From positions 4,013,836-4,077,835 of the forward strand of contig NC_034010.1 in the NCBI RefSeq assembly GCF_000346465.2: 64,000 bases of DNA. Reading direction: 5' to 3'. This document shows, piece by piece, positions 1-12,626 of the stretch. Both the position numbers and the translations under genes were made by a program. The DNA comes from Prunus persica. Lineage: Eukaryota; Streptophyta; Magnoliopsida; Rosales; Rosaceae. Position 1 is the first letter of the stretch; every line of letters starts with the position of its first letter. Below the pieces are notes generated by a model. It did not search any database and had not been told where the DNA came from. It worked only from the letters and a program-made list of their open reading frames with translations.

Positions 1-475
1 GAATAGTGACGTATGCATAAATATGAGCCATGGATGATAACTGTACTGGCAGATGTACTGTACACATGAATAGATATGTATTCATGACTTGATGAACAGT
101 ACTATTCACATGAATAGTGACGTATGCATAAATATGAGCCATGGATGATAACTGTACTGGCAGATGTACTGTACACATGAATAGATATGTATTCATGACT
201 TGATGAACAGTACTATTCATATGAATAGTGACGTATGCATAAATATGAACCATTTTGGGTAAACCGTCACTATATACAAAAGGGAACCTGCAGTTTCATG
301 GTACCGTACACATTGATGATAACTGTACTGGCAGATGAATAGATACGTATTCATGACTTGATGAATAGTACTATTCACATGAATAGTGACGTATGCATAA
401 ATATGAACCATTTTGGGTAAACCGTCACTATATACAAAAGGGAACCTGCAGTTCCTTAAACTCATGGATGAGAAA
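1..475. repeat. Tandem array with 111-bp and 158-bp units
   Basis: Units begin with the same motif GAATAGTGACGTATGCATAA at 1, 112, 223 and 381. The first two units are 111 bp and nearly identical. The third is 158 bp and carries an extra block ending in GGGAACCTGCAGTT, and the fourth starts the same longer form and then leaves the array. The array touches the window edge, so its true length is unknown. It lies in the internal region of an LTR element. Confidence 0.9.
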
Positions 476-1247
476 TTAAATGAGATGCCAGAAGTTCCTC
501 AAAATATGGACAATTATGTAAGGGCTTGAAGTCCCGGAATATGTACAGAAAATTGTAAAAATGTCCATACCATGAGAATATGTGGCTTTGGCCTGAAGTT
601 CAAAATTTAAGAGTATTGAGAACCTGAAGTTCCAACAATTAAATGGACAACCCTTGAGGTATTATTGCAAATTGTGGTACACCACATATTTCTTTGGCAT
701 AAGAAGATGATGAATTTAATAAAGTTCGATTCTATTATAATCGACACCTCAAGGAAGAAATATATTTTGTGAATTCCGGTTGTTAAGAATACACCGCGAA
801 ATGGATAATATCAATATAAACCTCAAATAATGAATTGAGGCTCCCCACATATTTTATTATACCTGGGCCGGAAGCCCATGGATCCAAATATATGAGAGAT
901 CCTGAACTTGAAGTTGGGGGTATATAGTAGTTAATGCTCTTCACTACTATATTGCGATATTATCGTGGCTTTTACTCAATTCATATTTCATGTCCATTTG
1001 AAAAGGGCAAATAAATTCTGAGTTTGTGCCCAGGCCAAAAGTTCCGGGCTACCATGCAATTTGGGAGAGACAATGTGGTTATTTGAACCTATAAGGCACA
1101 AGGTTCCAAACCGTCATTTTGAAAAGACGTAAAAACCACAGGTGCAAGTTTAAGAATGTGCGCAATTATTATTACAGAAACATACAACAGATAGATTTTT
1201 TCCACCTGCAATGAAGGTGCAGGCCCTGTAAAATCTATAAAATTACA

Positions 1248-1799
1248 TTATGTTCTGGAAGCCTCTGAAGGAAGAGGACGGCGCCTCTTAAGCTTAGCCA
1301 TGAGCTTCTCGTGGTCTCCCAAAATTCTTTCATTGGAGACCTGCAACATGTCTAGCCTTCTCAGTGTATCAACTGAGTACGAACTCACCAGTTTCAACAA
1401 GGAATTATTCTCTCCTTTAAGTTTCTCAACCTCCTGTTGAGACTCATGAAGCATTCTTTGGAGAGACGAATTTTCAGTTGTCAGCTTCTCAACCTCGTTT
1501 GCTCTAACACGCAAACGATCAGCCATGTTAGAAACAGAAACAGCACTCTGAATGCTAAAAGCCATTGAGTCATCCATAGCCTCTTCCTCAGACCTCCCTG
1601 TTAACAGCATTTCATCCATTGGAGTAATGAAATTCCTAGCTACTATGACAGCAGTAGCATCATTCATCATCACAGAATCATTAACTGTGAGATGACGATT
1701 TTGGGATACAAAGGATGGACGCCAAACTTTGGCGTCACTGTTTGCTGTTGGAGCATCATTTAAATTGAAATAATTTGGGCAGGAAGAAGAGGAAGCCAT
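1248..1799 (-). CDS. Small coiled-coil protein, antisense to the LTR element
   Basis: This is an open frame of 183 codons running opposite to the LTR element that contains it. The protein starts MASSSSCPNYFNLND, has a loosely conserved-looking middle, and then a leucine/glutamate heptad region at about residues 95-140 (VEKLTTENSSLQRML, then VEKLKGENNSLLKLV) that should form a coiled coil. It ends in a basic tail (KLKRRR). The sequence upstream of its ATG is C/T-rich on the coding strand, as in many plant leaders. No known enzyme domain is recognised. The heptads and the length without stops argue against chance, but its function is unknown. It could be a captured host fragment or one of the accessory ORFs that some plant LTR elements carry. 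Confidence 0.6.
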   Translation of the reverse strand: MASSSSCPNYFNLNDAPTANSDAKVWRPSFVSQNRHLTVNDSVMMNDATAVIVARNFITPMDEMLLTGRSEEEAMDDSMAFSIQSAVSVSNMADRLRVRANEVEKLTTENSSLQRMLHESQQEVEKLKGENNSLLKLVSSYSVDTLRRLDMLQVSNERILGDHEKLMAKLKRRRPLPSEASRT

Positions 1800-2984
1800 T
1801 TTTGAGAAGGTTTCGAAGAAAGTCTTAGGAAAACTAAAGTTTCAGAAAATGAAGAAATTTGAGTTGAAACGCAGTTGCTCCAATCAAGTTTTACAAAGGC
1901 CATATCTATAGGAGGAAATATGGCTACTGTTTTTCAGGACCCCAATATCTTATCGAATCCCCATATTATCTTTTTCTTTCCTAGAGTCCAAAACTTCACG
2001 TGGCCTCTAATAATGCATGTCGGCACTTTCGGCGTTTTCAAGCATTATTTTCAAAGCCGATCTTGCTTTACGGATTTCACTGAGCTACTTTTTCAAAAGC
2101 ATCCCGAGAATCTCGCACTTTTTCAACAGCATCCCGAGAATCTCGCAATTTTCCTATGGTTAATTTGAAATTCACCGGTTCTACCTATTCATTGTATTTG
2201 TGTATAAATGTGTTACTAACGAAATTTTCTTTGCAGAAGACATCCAGTTTACTCCATACCTAGTGCTGCGATATCTACTTGTTTTTCTTATCAGTAAGCA
2301 CTTAATATGCCTGAGAAGCAAGACTATCTCTGATCATCCATTCAGGAAGCAAGACTATCCTTGATCATGTTTCTGCAAGATCAGGGAATTGTAAAGGCGG
2401 CCTTATGCTCTAATCTCCTGAGGTCCTTCTAGACTAGGAGATATGAGAGCTTATTGTCTACTCCCACCAGCTTCCTTCCCTGATTGCTTACCTTCTCTTG
2501 CAATCAATATCACATTATTTTTGCATTTTTTCTCTTTTTATAACTCTCTGTTCATAAGAGATTTTATTTCTTTAGAATGAACATCTGAAGAATGAATCCA
2601 TGAAGTAATCCTAACTATGAGGGTTATTTGTTTTGACAGAGGCAAAAGAGTTGTGATTTTTGCTCTTGCAGGATATAACTAGATCATCAAGCGCTACATT
2701 ATATTTACTGGGCTGATATGAGCTTGAATGATACTTGAGAAAAGTTTCTCCCACCTAAGGATGTAAGCAATACTTGTGTTATTTTATGCTTATATACCTA
2801 TTTGATATTTTATCTTGAAAGGTAACCAAATGGGGAGATAAGTCCGTTCCAAAAGAATGACTTGTATGTATCCATGAATTATTAATGCAAATTTTACAGA
2901 TTGCAAGTTGGATACATTGATAATACACTGCACAGATTAAAAGTCCCATAAGAACATAACATGGGTATAGCAGTGATCAATATG

Positions 2985-3105
2985 ATGCACGCCTGTTGCG
3001 TAGCAAATGATGTGGATTGAAGTCCCAAATGGACAATCCTTTGACATGTCAATATTGATATTATGCACGCCTAATGCGTAGCAAATTATATGGGTTAAAG
3101 TCCCA
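2985..3105. repeat. Diverged tandem duplication, about 76-bp period
   Basis: Two copies of a segment with the core GCACGCCTG/ATGCGTAGCAAAT and ending in AAGTCCC start near 2987 and 3063. A weaker third copy (GGCATGCCTGCAGCATGACA) follows near 3137. They lie inside the internal region of the LTR element. Confidence 0.7.
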
Positions 3106-4282
3106 GAAATTAATTGACATGTATGTATTAATCTGTGGCATGCCTGCAGCATGACAGATATATGGGTTCTCAATGTTCCAACTCCCTAAGTAGAGATTAT
3201 CCACGCCCTACTACTAAATAACGCTCCAATGGAGGTTATAATCCACATTCTCACATAATAAAAGCCCCATGAAGTGGCTTGGGTACCCAAAGGCAAATAA
3301 ATGCTTATAATTCATGCATGCGCATGCACATGAGAATGGTGGGATCATGAATTGATGAATGACAATTTTTGGTTTTGGAGTAGCTACTCAAATCATCAAT
3401 GGGCTGTGTTGATTGGAACCACGTTCAATTATTAAATGTCGACAATATCATTGGCCAAAATGGAATGAGGCAATTCCATTATAGATGAGAATGAACGTGA
3501 AAGAACAAACCCACAGTACGAACCCTAAAAGATGTTAATATTAAAAGTTATACTTGGGTGTTCGGAATAAAAAGGGAATATACCTACTTTGTATGACACA
3601 ATGTTTTTGACATAAACAAGGGATGTTGGGTTTTCTCCATATTTATAGATTCAATTGTGCCCCTTTATTGCACATTTAAGGAGACCAACATGTTATCTTT
3701 AAGGGTTATTAAATGCACAGAGCATATCACCTGAAGTGATTCCCTAAAGATGTATAAATAGCTGGGTTAAAGCTATATAATGTGTCATAGAGTTTAATCC
3801 CTTTAAACAAAATCCTTGAAAGGATTGAAATTGCATGAAGCAAGTCTGTAGACATGTGCCTGACGCACGAAATCTGTACTCAATATTAATGTACATAAAT
3901 TGCCTCAGTGAGTATATTGATTATAATGTGTTTGCAACACATTAAAGCTTCTTAAGAATTCCAGAAATATTTGTCTCGACTTAAAGATCGAGCATTATGC
4001 CAACGAGATACTTGCTTATACTAAGAAAGTATTGAAGCATTTTTATGAGGATTATCCGTTGGGCACTTTAAGGATTTTCCGGAAGTATGTTGGACCGGAC
4101 ATCATATTTTCCAGATAAGGCTCAACTCCATCACCATCATTTTGGGATGATGTGAGGTATATTTGATGCTATTTCCGCATAACACCATGTATGGGCATAT
4201 TCTTTCAAGTGAACTTATAAATAGCCCAAGCGTTATTAGATATGCGTACTCTGAAAATTTCTATGATTTACATAGAGATAGC

Positions 4283-4460
4283 TCACTGGAAATATATTTA
4301 CTATATGAATTGTTGGTGGCTACATCATCCACTCACTCCGAAAGATTCTCAATCCAAAAGATAGTCATGATTCACTGGAAATATATTTACTATATGAATT
4401 GTTGGTGGCTACATCATCCACTCACTCCGAAAGATTCTCAATCCAAAAGATAGTCATGAA
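4283..4460. repeat. 89-bp near-perfect tandem duplication
   Basis: The segment starting TCACTGGAAATATATTTACT at 4283 is repeated from 4372 with no differences seen until the end of the second copy. The near identity marks a recent duplication in otherwise decayed element DNA. Confidence 0.92.
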
Positions 4461-4617
4461 GACATCAGGGGGAGATATTAATCAGGGGGAGCATCCAGAA
4501 GTATGCTATACAGATTGTTGTACTCTTCTTTCCATCAGTTCTCTACCTTACTAGGTTTTCTCCAAGCAAGTCTTTAATGATACAACCGACATATCATTAG
4601 TGGTCTCCAAGGGGGAG

Positions 4618-5095
4618 TGTTGTAAAAGAATAAACATGTGGAGCCCACTAACTATTCATTACTGTTCATTACTGTTCATTTGGCGGCTTGATAGAGTTTT
4701 CATTACTGTTCATTACTGTTCATTACTGTTCATTTGGCGGCTTTGATAGAGTTTGTCTGTCACGGGTGAACAGTGATGAATAGTGATGAATAGTGATTAT
4801 TTCAGCCTATAAATAAGAAGAGAAACGGAAAGAAGAAGAGAAGAAAAAAGGAGAAAGGAAGAGAAGGAAGAAAGAGGAAAGAGAGAGCAGAGAGAAATTC
4901 TCCTAGAGAGAAAATTCAGTGAGCCACATATATTGTAAACACTAAACTTGTAGCCCTATTATTTTACATAGTGGAAAAGTTACTGCTGCTGCTCTCCGAG
5001 GACGTAGGCATAGCCGAACCTCGTTAAATGCTGTGTCTCATCTACTTTACGTGCAGCTCTGAATTATCACACATATCCCAGGTTATTTTATAACA
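4618..5095 (+). repeat. 3' LTR (478 bp) of the Copia-like element
   Basis: It begins TGTTGTAAAA directly after a polypurine tract and ends TTTTATAACA, so the ends form short inverted repeats of the TG...CA type. Inside are several copies of CATTACTGTT, two copies of CATTTGGCGGCTT, a TATA box and an A/G-rich stretch typical of a leader. The matching 5' LTR is outside the window. Confidence 0.85.
4808..4815 (+). promoter_or_regulatory. LTR TATA box
   Basis: TATAAATA lies in the context CCTATAAATAAG in the middle of the LTR, followed by purine-rich sequence. This is the expected place for the retroelement promoter. Confidence 0.6.
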
Positions 5096-5231
5096 GATTT
5101 AGATATTAATTAGGCTAACCAGCCCCATCTATATCACTTAGAAGAGTGGGTACAAACTGAACCGAATCGGATATGTTAATTTCATTTATTTATATCCGAA
5201 TATATTAGTTAGCCTAATTAATATCTAAATC
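5096..5231. repeat. Inverted repeat (24-bp arms) abutting the LTR
   Basis: The arm at 5096-5119 (GATTTAGATATTAATTAGGC plus TAAC) is the exact reverse complement of 5208-5231. A second, shorter inverted repeat (ATCGGATAT and ATATCCGAAT) lies between the arms. The left arm starts at the first base after the LTR, so the LTR element may have landed in or at the end of a small foldback element. Confidence 0.85.
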
Positions 5232-5344
5232 ACATTAGTAACGTCAATTAATCGTCAACTCTAATCAGACATGATTGGATCCAAAGTTCCTCAAATCAAA
5301 TTGGATCCTAAATTCCTAATAATAACTTAGATCTATTCATATAT

Positions 5345-5346
<2 letters not shown>

Positions 5347-5389
<43 letters not shown>
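5347..5389. repeat. (TC)n microsatellite
   Basis: About 21 uninterrupted TC repeats lie between the inverted repeat and the 3' side of the PIP5K gene. I see no gene between 5232 and 6229. The part near 6229 is probably 3' UTR of the kinase gene. Confidence 0.95.
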
Positions 5390-5390
<1 letters not shown>

Positions 5391-6229
5391 AAGCCTTAGC
5401 TCCTTGCTGCCCCTCCTCCCTACCCCTTCTCCCATCGTTGCTGCCTCAAACCAACGAAAATTGAACCAAACCGATCAGACACATTTTGTTTCTATTTTCG
5501 CCATAACTTTCAACGGACACGAATCATTAAAGTGGCTGCGATGCAGTTGGCAATTTAGGGCTGTCAACCTCTACTAGAGGAGGTGCCTAAGAAAGAAACA
5601 CATCTTGTTTAGGAATGTTAGGATTGTCATTCATTTGTTTGCACCGGCATGTTCATCCAACCTTGTACCTGCTGGCCTTTCAATGGAGATCATGATATGT
5701 AGCTTGATTTAGGCTATGACACACAAAGAATCACATCTCAAAACAATATAAAAACTGAAAAAGAAAAATACACAAGAGCCCATCTAATTGTAAAGGCAAG
5801 ATAAACTAGAGCTTGTCCGTTCATTTCCTGTACATTCTCTTTCAATGTTGAAATCCCAGAGACACCTCACCTGGGAAGAACAAATTTTTATACAAAATGA
5901 ATCACATCCACTGTAGGTCCACACCTTTTGGTTTTCTTTTTCATTTACAATTCCAAAAGGCTTGAGTAACTCTGTTCACAACTTTAATCTCTAACCAGAA
6001 CACATCATATATCTGTGACTATAAATTAAAAGAGGTTATGACACTGGGGAATAAATGCAATAACAGATATGCCAAAGCATACTCCCCTGGCAGCCACTAC
6101 TCAAACTCAATGACAATGTCAATGACCAAACTGATGCTTTCTTTTAGTAAGCATTGCCATTTCCGCTAAAGACCAACTATACAGGGATGACTGCCAGCTT
6201 CAAGTTAAAACTCGGGTCAAATTATACCG

Positions 6230-9200
6230 TCATGTGTCTTCTACAAAAACTCTGAAGATGAAAGCACGAAAGCGTCTTGAGTATTGCTTCGGATCAACAG
6301 CAGAGATTGAAGTTGGGTCATATTGGAATGATTTGTATGCATGCTCAAGCTTTTTGCTGATATCATAGTCCTGTAGTATGTCAATTATACCGAAGAACAG
6401 AATGACATCATATAATTCTCCTGTTGGGTCTCCAACCAACTGAGCCTCACAATCACTTCTTCTCACTGTCCTTTCAGCCCATGCAGGCATATTAATACCT
6501 AATCTAATCGAAGACCACCTGAAAGAATGCAATGAAATCATATGAATCAGGTATAATTACTACTAGGGAGTTCTTCAAAAGATGAAAGTTAGCAGAGTGT
6601 TAATGGAGCACAGTGTTAATGGATTCATTCCTACCGGTTTGAGTCAGAAATAAGCCTATCCATGTCGACTTTAGAAAGGCGAGGGGCCCCTTCATTGTCA
6701 GGGTCGGCATTTCCTGCAAGATCAGAACATAAATCATGTGTCAGAAAGGGTTTGCTTTGAATTTATGAGCTGGCCAAGTAATTGAAGAAATGAGCTAGAA
6801 ATAACCAGTAGGAGTGCGAACTCCAGAGGTTCGGTCTGGTGTGGGGGGTTCCCTGCATGAGGCTTCTTGGAAGTGAAGGCCAACCAGCAGACTGTAGTCC
6901 ATTATTCTTTCGTGTTCAAGAAAGTCGCAATCTCTGTCCACTTGCCTGCATCAAGGTATACTTTTAACTTAAAAAGAGAAACTAGACTAAATTATTACTG
7001 CAAAATCCTCCATATCTAACTTCTAATGTACCAAACATTCTCACATATGGACATAGCATTCAAAGTGTACGAATCTAATGCAAACTCAAACCTTATGGAA
7101 ATTGTTATCATTTTATTTATTCAGACATTATGCTTTTTTTTATATAGATATGCTTAATGCACAACAAGATACAAAGCCTAAGCTTAATAACTAAATCAGC
7201 TTTGCTAAATTGAGTTTCTAAGCTCAACGGACTGCATAGGTACACGTGCATACATGGAGTGATAATGTTAGGAGACAAAGAAAAAAGAGAGAGAATTAAA
7301 CCGTGAATGGTTAGCATAAGTTCTGACTATGACCTGAATGTGTGCTCAAAAGTGCTTAGCATCTTACACTCATCCTCAATCAACCACTCCTTTTTCCTAA
7401 AGTCAGGCATTAGTTACTTTCGAGGTTTGACAAATAACCAAAACTGCAAAAATTCTGAAGAACGAGCTTTAGCAGCTAGTTTAAGGCCAAGGAACTCTTT
7501 GGAAAGTATAATCTGACTGAGGAACTATTTTTTTCTCATCAGGTTCCTACCATTGAAAATATTCATTATGAGAGAAATGATATTGAGGTTGCATAATATG
7601 CATCAACCTTATGAGTTATGATGGTGACTCTAGCTATTCCTACGCAGTTTTAACACTATAATGAAGGAAAGGGAACGTTCATATATTTTTTATTCCTCTT
7701 CCTAACCAAAAAAAGTTTATACAGTAGACCAAAACAATCATAGAGAAGAGACTTAGAACACAAGTTCCCAACCAGCAAAAGAAAGAGAGTGAGAGAGAGA
7801 GACGGACAGATGATAGACAGAGGAAAAGTAAAACTATACCTGCAGAACTCTTGAAACCAAACCTTCTGCAACCTAAATATATAATTAAGATCAAGGTCTT
7901 TAAGAGTCGTTGTTGCATCAATTTCGGACTCAGGTTTATCCGTTGTACGGCCAAGGGAAGAGCCTTTTAAATCAAACCGCCTATGAATGCCATACTCGGA
8001 GCAAAATAGATTCCCCATAATGACAAATCGCACCTGGAATTTCATAAAGTTCATAATCAGAAGTTGATAACTCAATAAAGGTTAAATACCAAAGAACATT
8101 ACCTTCTTTTGGGCAGTCCCTGTTAATTTTACACAGTGAAGACCGTAAAATTTGGTGACCAGAGTATTCTCAAAGGATCGAACATGATTATAGTAAGCTG
8201 GAAGCATTCTCAGAAGCACCTGTAACAGTGTTGGCTAGTGGAGATCAGCACATTATATGGTGTGGAAACTTAAAGGATGAAATCAGAATTCACTCGGGTA
8301 TTAATTGGGAAGGATGTCATGATTAAATAGTAGTGGCAGCAACATAATTCACTGCTAACTTTGGAATTGCAGAATGCCAGACATGAATTTCAGAAGTAGA
8401 AAGCAGTACAAAGAACAGACTCTTATTTGTTATGGATTAATTCAAGAATCACAACATTCGTCAGCTAAATTTGATAATTTTAAATCTTAATTGAAGGGAC
8501 AGAATATGGTTATAACTGCAAGTTTTGGCACAAATAGTCAATATAAATCTAGGGGGCGGGGTTGGTGGGGGCAAAGCAGGAAGTGGGGGGAAAGGGGAAA
8601 AGGGAAGAGACAAAACTTACTTTTACTTCCGCCTTCTTCATGGTCTTTATCATGTACCGGTCATCATTGGTTAAGTAAAAGAAGCTTCCGCTCTTTCCAG
8701 GGGATGAGAGCTCTCGAAGGGCGTCATTTCCACATATTGATATCATGTAATCTGCTGGATCTACCTTAAACAATTTCCTGAGAGTCCTGAGGGGTAAATA
8801 GGACAAATCAGTAACCCATGTATGCTTCAATCAGAACCAACCGAGATTTTGAATGTAAAGAAACGATATGCTAGTAGTCTGCTTGTATGATAAAACATGT
8901 CACTGTTTAGCAGCCCTGATTTTGACAAAGTCATATATCTGTAAGAAACTATGAGTTAATTACGAAACTCTTCGTGTCACAGAGATGGTAGTTTCAGAAT
9001 TGTATTATACAAAATCCAACAACTACTTTACCACACTACTAACTTACTTAGATAGAGAAAGATGATCCATTAAAAAAGAAACATTTGCAGGTCTTTACCT
9101 GAAAACCACAGGACAGTAATCCTTCCATTTGAAGTCACATGACTGGTGGGGTGGAGTATACTTGGATCCTTCTGGGGGAAATTTTGTCCATACTTTTTCC

Positions 9201-11422
9201 CTTGGATCAAATGCTGAAGTCTTCAGGTCAAGAGATGTAGTTGGAGCAGGCCTTCCAACAGAATGTCTGTGCTATGGCACAAGAAACCAATTACATGCAA
9301 TGAAGAGTTATCTCATGAATATAAACTTTTAAATTTCATATTCTTAGTGGAAACCTTTTCATTTCACGAAAGGAAAGAAGTTGAAATTGTCAATTTTGCC
9401 ATACCAGAAACTCATATACTAAAAATACAAAATAGTTAAAAACGGTAGATGTTGAGTTGTAAAAAATTAATAATTAAATCCTCCCAGGATCATATTTGCT
9501 TGGTAGAGTAGCAGGTTTCCACCGATAGAACCATGCCACCCTAGCAGAAGCAAGGATGATTGCCTCCAGGGTTACCCCTGGGGATCGCTTCCAAGACCAT
9601 ATAAATGTTTTCCATTTTCCTTAATTGTAAAAAGGAGTGGTAAGTCTAACATAATCTAATGTTGGTCTCGCCTTCTTTTCTGCCATTTTGGTCTCACAAA
9701 CTTGTAAATTGACCTAATGATTTAAGCAGTTGGTGAAAGAAACTATGTAGTTTGTAATTTCTCATATTCAGAGAAATTTCAAAGGCTTTTCTCAGATTTC
9801 TCTTTGACTAAGAGAGCTCTAAGAAGCCTTTAGAACATTAAAATGATGTACATAGCATGAAAATCTAAAACATGAACCTGAACGGAGGAGATCATCATAA
9901 GCTAAGCTGGGAGGCCTTAAAAGAGATGAATAAGAATTAAGGATGAGTTAAGGGGTACCGAGCAACTAAAAGCTTAGATTTAAGCTTTGTTGTACAATAA
10001 GGACTGATACAAAACAACCAAAAGATCCGAAAACACATTTGACGCAACTGTTTTTGAAGGAAATATTCCCTCCCATTCTTTCATGGTACATTTCCAAGGC
10101 TTCTCGTTTAACTCTTTTTATCTCAAAGATTTACTTGCAGATCAAAAGATTAGAATCAAAAGCATAGGAAGAACAAAAAGTGTACCAAGAAAGGCAAAAA
10201 AAGCCATGATAAAACAGAACAGGGGGAGAATGAAGAGCAGAAAACAACCAACAAATCATGAATACCTGATCCCCAACTGCAGATTAAGCATAAGTTCATA
10301 GTTCTTATGCCCTTTGGATATTGTTATCCCCTGTTTCTTCATTGGCTGAACTTTAAAGTGCTGTTGTCTATTCCCCTTGGCAACCGAACCTTCGAACTCA
10401 AGATTCCCAAATGCTCCACTACCATCTCTTGAACTCCGATCAATTCCATCAAACATGTTATCTCCATTGGATCCCCTACTATAATTACTCACCCTCGCAT
10501 CCGTAGGTCTCCTAGGCCTCGCATTCCCTTCGTTTCCATTCTTATAAATAACCTGCTTGTTCGGGAACTCCCCTTCCATTCCAGGCCAATTCAGCATCTT
10601 CTGTGAAGGGAAAGTCGAAATAGTTTCAACCGAACATATCTTACAATCATTCAAGTCCACTGCAAACACCTCCTGAGGATCCCAATCCACATTACCACCA
10701 GAGGACCCTGCTGGGTAATAAGTCCCGTTCTGCTCTTTTGAGTCCTTACTCCAAACCCCCACATAAAAACTCCCATCAGCCCACCGAAATGTGCCATTTC
10801 CTTTAGGTAAACCTTCTTCCCAAGACCCATCATACCTATTCCCATTGCTCCAAATCATAGTTCCATTCCCATGAATCATTCCATGCCTCAATTGACCAAT
10901 ATAATGGTTCCCATTTTTCCATTGATACCGCCCTTGACCGTCCTGCAGTCCGCGGCGCCATTCACCCTCATAGTAATCCCCATTGACAAAGCTCTTAGTC
11001 CCTTGACCATATCTCACATTCATAACCCATGAACCTCTGTAGGTGTCTCCTGCAGCACCTGTATAAGTCCCTTTACCATCCATATAGCCATTCTTGAATT
11101 CACCTTCATAAGTGGCACCAGAAGGCCAACTAAACTTTCCTTTCCCTGCTGTCTTGCCCTTCTGCCATTCACCAACATACATACACCCATCTGTCCACAA
11201 GTACTTGCCTTGGCCATGCGCATAGTTATCAACCCACTGGCCTGTATAGAAGTCACCATTGGAGAGGACCTTCTCAGCATGGCCGATTTCACCAGGCTCA
11301 TCATCTGCAGGGGCTACAGACATTGTTGTGAATAAAGGGTTGGCCCTTTTCTTTCCACCAGTATGTGTTTTGCGCACAGTTGCTTTGCAGGCCTTCAAAA
11401 TGAATCTGAACTCTTTGCTCAT
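6230..11422 (-). CDS. PIP5K: Phosphatidylinositol-4-phosphate 5-kinase, MORN-repeat type
   Basis: The enzyme phosphorylates PtdIns4P to PtdIns(4,5)P2, mainly at the plasma membrane. By splice sites I place coding exons at 10266-11422, 9099-9266, 8621-8786, 8103-8219, 7840-8033, 6806-6945, 6635-6713 and 6230-6518. All junctions are GT-AG and keep frame, giving 769 aa, the normal length for the Arabidopsis PIP5K4/5/6 group. Eight MORN repeats sit at exact 23-residue spacing (Y59 TGQW to Y220 VGVW). The kinase core includes the glycine-rich SPGKSGSFF, the likely ATP-binding Lys489 in MIKTMKK, Asp557 in [17 protein letters not shown] at 616-623 and Asp720 in IIDILQDYD. The N terminus (MSKEF...ATVRKT) resembles PIP5K4-6, which supports the chosen start. 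Which of the three it matches best cannot be told by eye. Confidence 0.96.
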
Positions 11423-12250
11423 TATCTCTCTAAAACCAGCCTCTGGTTAGCTACCTCTATCTCTTCACCTTCCTCACATTCCTCTTGGCTCATTAATCCC
11501 AGATCAAAACCCCTCTATCCCCCTCTCTTTTGCTCTCTTTATCTCTTTTACAGACAATGTACGTGCTTCAAAAGCATAGCAAAGTAACCATTCCTGGATG
11601 GAACAAACCCAGAAGAGAGAAGAACGTGGAGGGAATCGATACAAAACAAAAAACAAAATTTCAAATCTGGGTTTTGTTTTTTGTGGGTTTTTCTGGTTTT
11701 GTGATGTGGGTATTTCAGATTTCGAAATTTTTTTTTTTTTTTTAAAACCCAGAAAAAATTCGAACTATTTGATTGATGGGGAAAGCAAAAAGGTTCGATT
11801 GGTACCAATGACTGGCTTTTTCTCTGTTTCTGGTGTTTTTTTCCTTCTTTTCCTTTTTTCTCCTTTTTTTTCTTTTCCTGCTCCGTTGGGTCTGAACAAA
11901 GGATTCAACACATTGGTTTTTGATTCCGGTTTTGGCTCCGAGAACCGCTAGCAGACCAAACAGTTGGAGGGGAGAAAAGAATGATGGTGGTGAAATGTCT
12001 GCCATTTTTAGTGTCTCAATCAGACTAAACCCCAAATACCACTACTAATTTTAGTTTTGGTTTTAATTTTTAAATCATTACCATTTTGTTTTTTGTTTTT
12101 CGTTTCTTTTTTGCCTCAACACCATTTTCAGTACAGCTGCTTTTGCAATGGTGTCCTTTCCTTTTCATATAATTCTTAACTACTCACAATTTCAGAAACT
12201 AACCTCTTATGCTCTACCCAACATGATTACATCATACCTTTAGGACCAAA
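11423..12250. other. PIP5K upstream region, no gene seen
   Basis: This holds the 5' UTR and promoter side of the kinase gene. The short open frames here on both strands are low-complexity (runs of F, K or S from poly-T/A tracts, for example at 11725-11745) and share no recognisable domain. No clear TATA box could be fixed. Confidence 0.6.
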
Positions 12251-12560
12251 AAGGTGAATTATTATTTCTAACCGCAACCTGACCTTACAATTTACCATCA
12301 TTACTTTACTAAAATTCAGACCAAAAATAGTTGGTTAAGATCTTGATGGCTAAAACAACATGTAATTAAGTGGTTAAAGGTATTATCCTTATACCCTTGG
12401 TTTTGTGTCGATTCACACTAAAGGTGAATTATTTATACCACAAAATTGACCTTACAATTTACCGTTGTTAGTTTAATAAGATTCAGACCAAAAATAGTTT
12501 ATTAAGATCAAATATTTTATAGCTTAAGTAGTTGAAAGTATTTACCTCTCTTATCTATTA
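12251..12560. repeat. Diverged tandem duplication, 170-bp period
   Basis: AAGGTGAATT occurs at 12251 and 12421. The two copies go on to share ACCTTACAATTTACC, then ATTCAGACCAAAAATAG and TTAAGATC at matching offsets. The copies differ by many substitutions and small gaps, so the duplication is old. No coding sequence is seen. Confidence 0.75.
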
Positions 12561-12626
12561 TTAACTAGAGTTTATCTTTTTGTTTCTCAAAGACAAACGA
12601 GAGAAAAAAAAAAAAACTAATGTCAT

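Larger units (their letters stand above)
1..5095 (+). mobile_element. 3' part of a non-autonomous Copia-like LTR retroelement
   Basis: The right end is clear: a purine-rich tract (CCAAGGGGGAG, 4607-4617) is followed by an LTR that starts TGTTGTAAAA and ends TTTTATAACA. The stretch just before it, with repeated AGGGGGAG motifs, resembles the 3' non-coding region of Tork-type Copia elements. No gag, protease, integrase or RT reading frame is visible in the 4.6 kb of internal DNA, so this is either a large non-autonomous derivative or a badly decayed copy. The 5' LTR lies outside the window. The interior holds the tandem array at the left, an antisense ORF at 1248-1799 and two short duplications. 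From 1800 to 2936 and from 3180 to 4160 I see no coding sequence. Confidence 0.75.

Noticed and set aside
11530..12035. Several overlapping open frames on both strands next to the PIP5K start
   Set aside because: They consist of runs of F, K, L and S from poly-T/A and C/T-rich DNA, overlap each other on opposite strands and show no domain.
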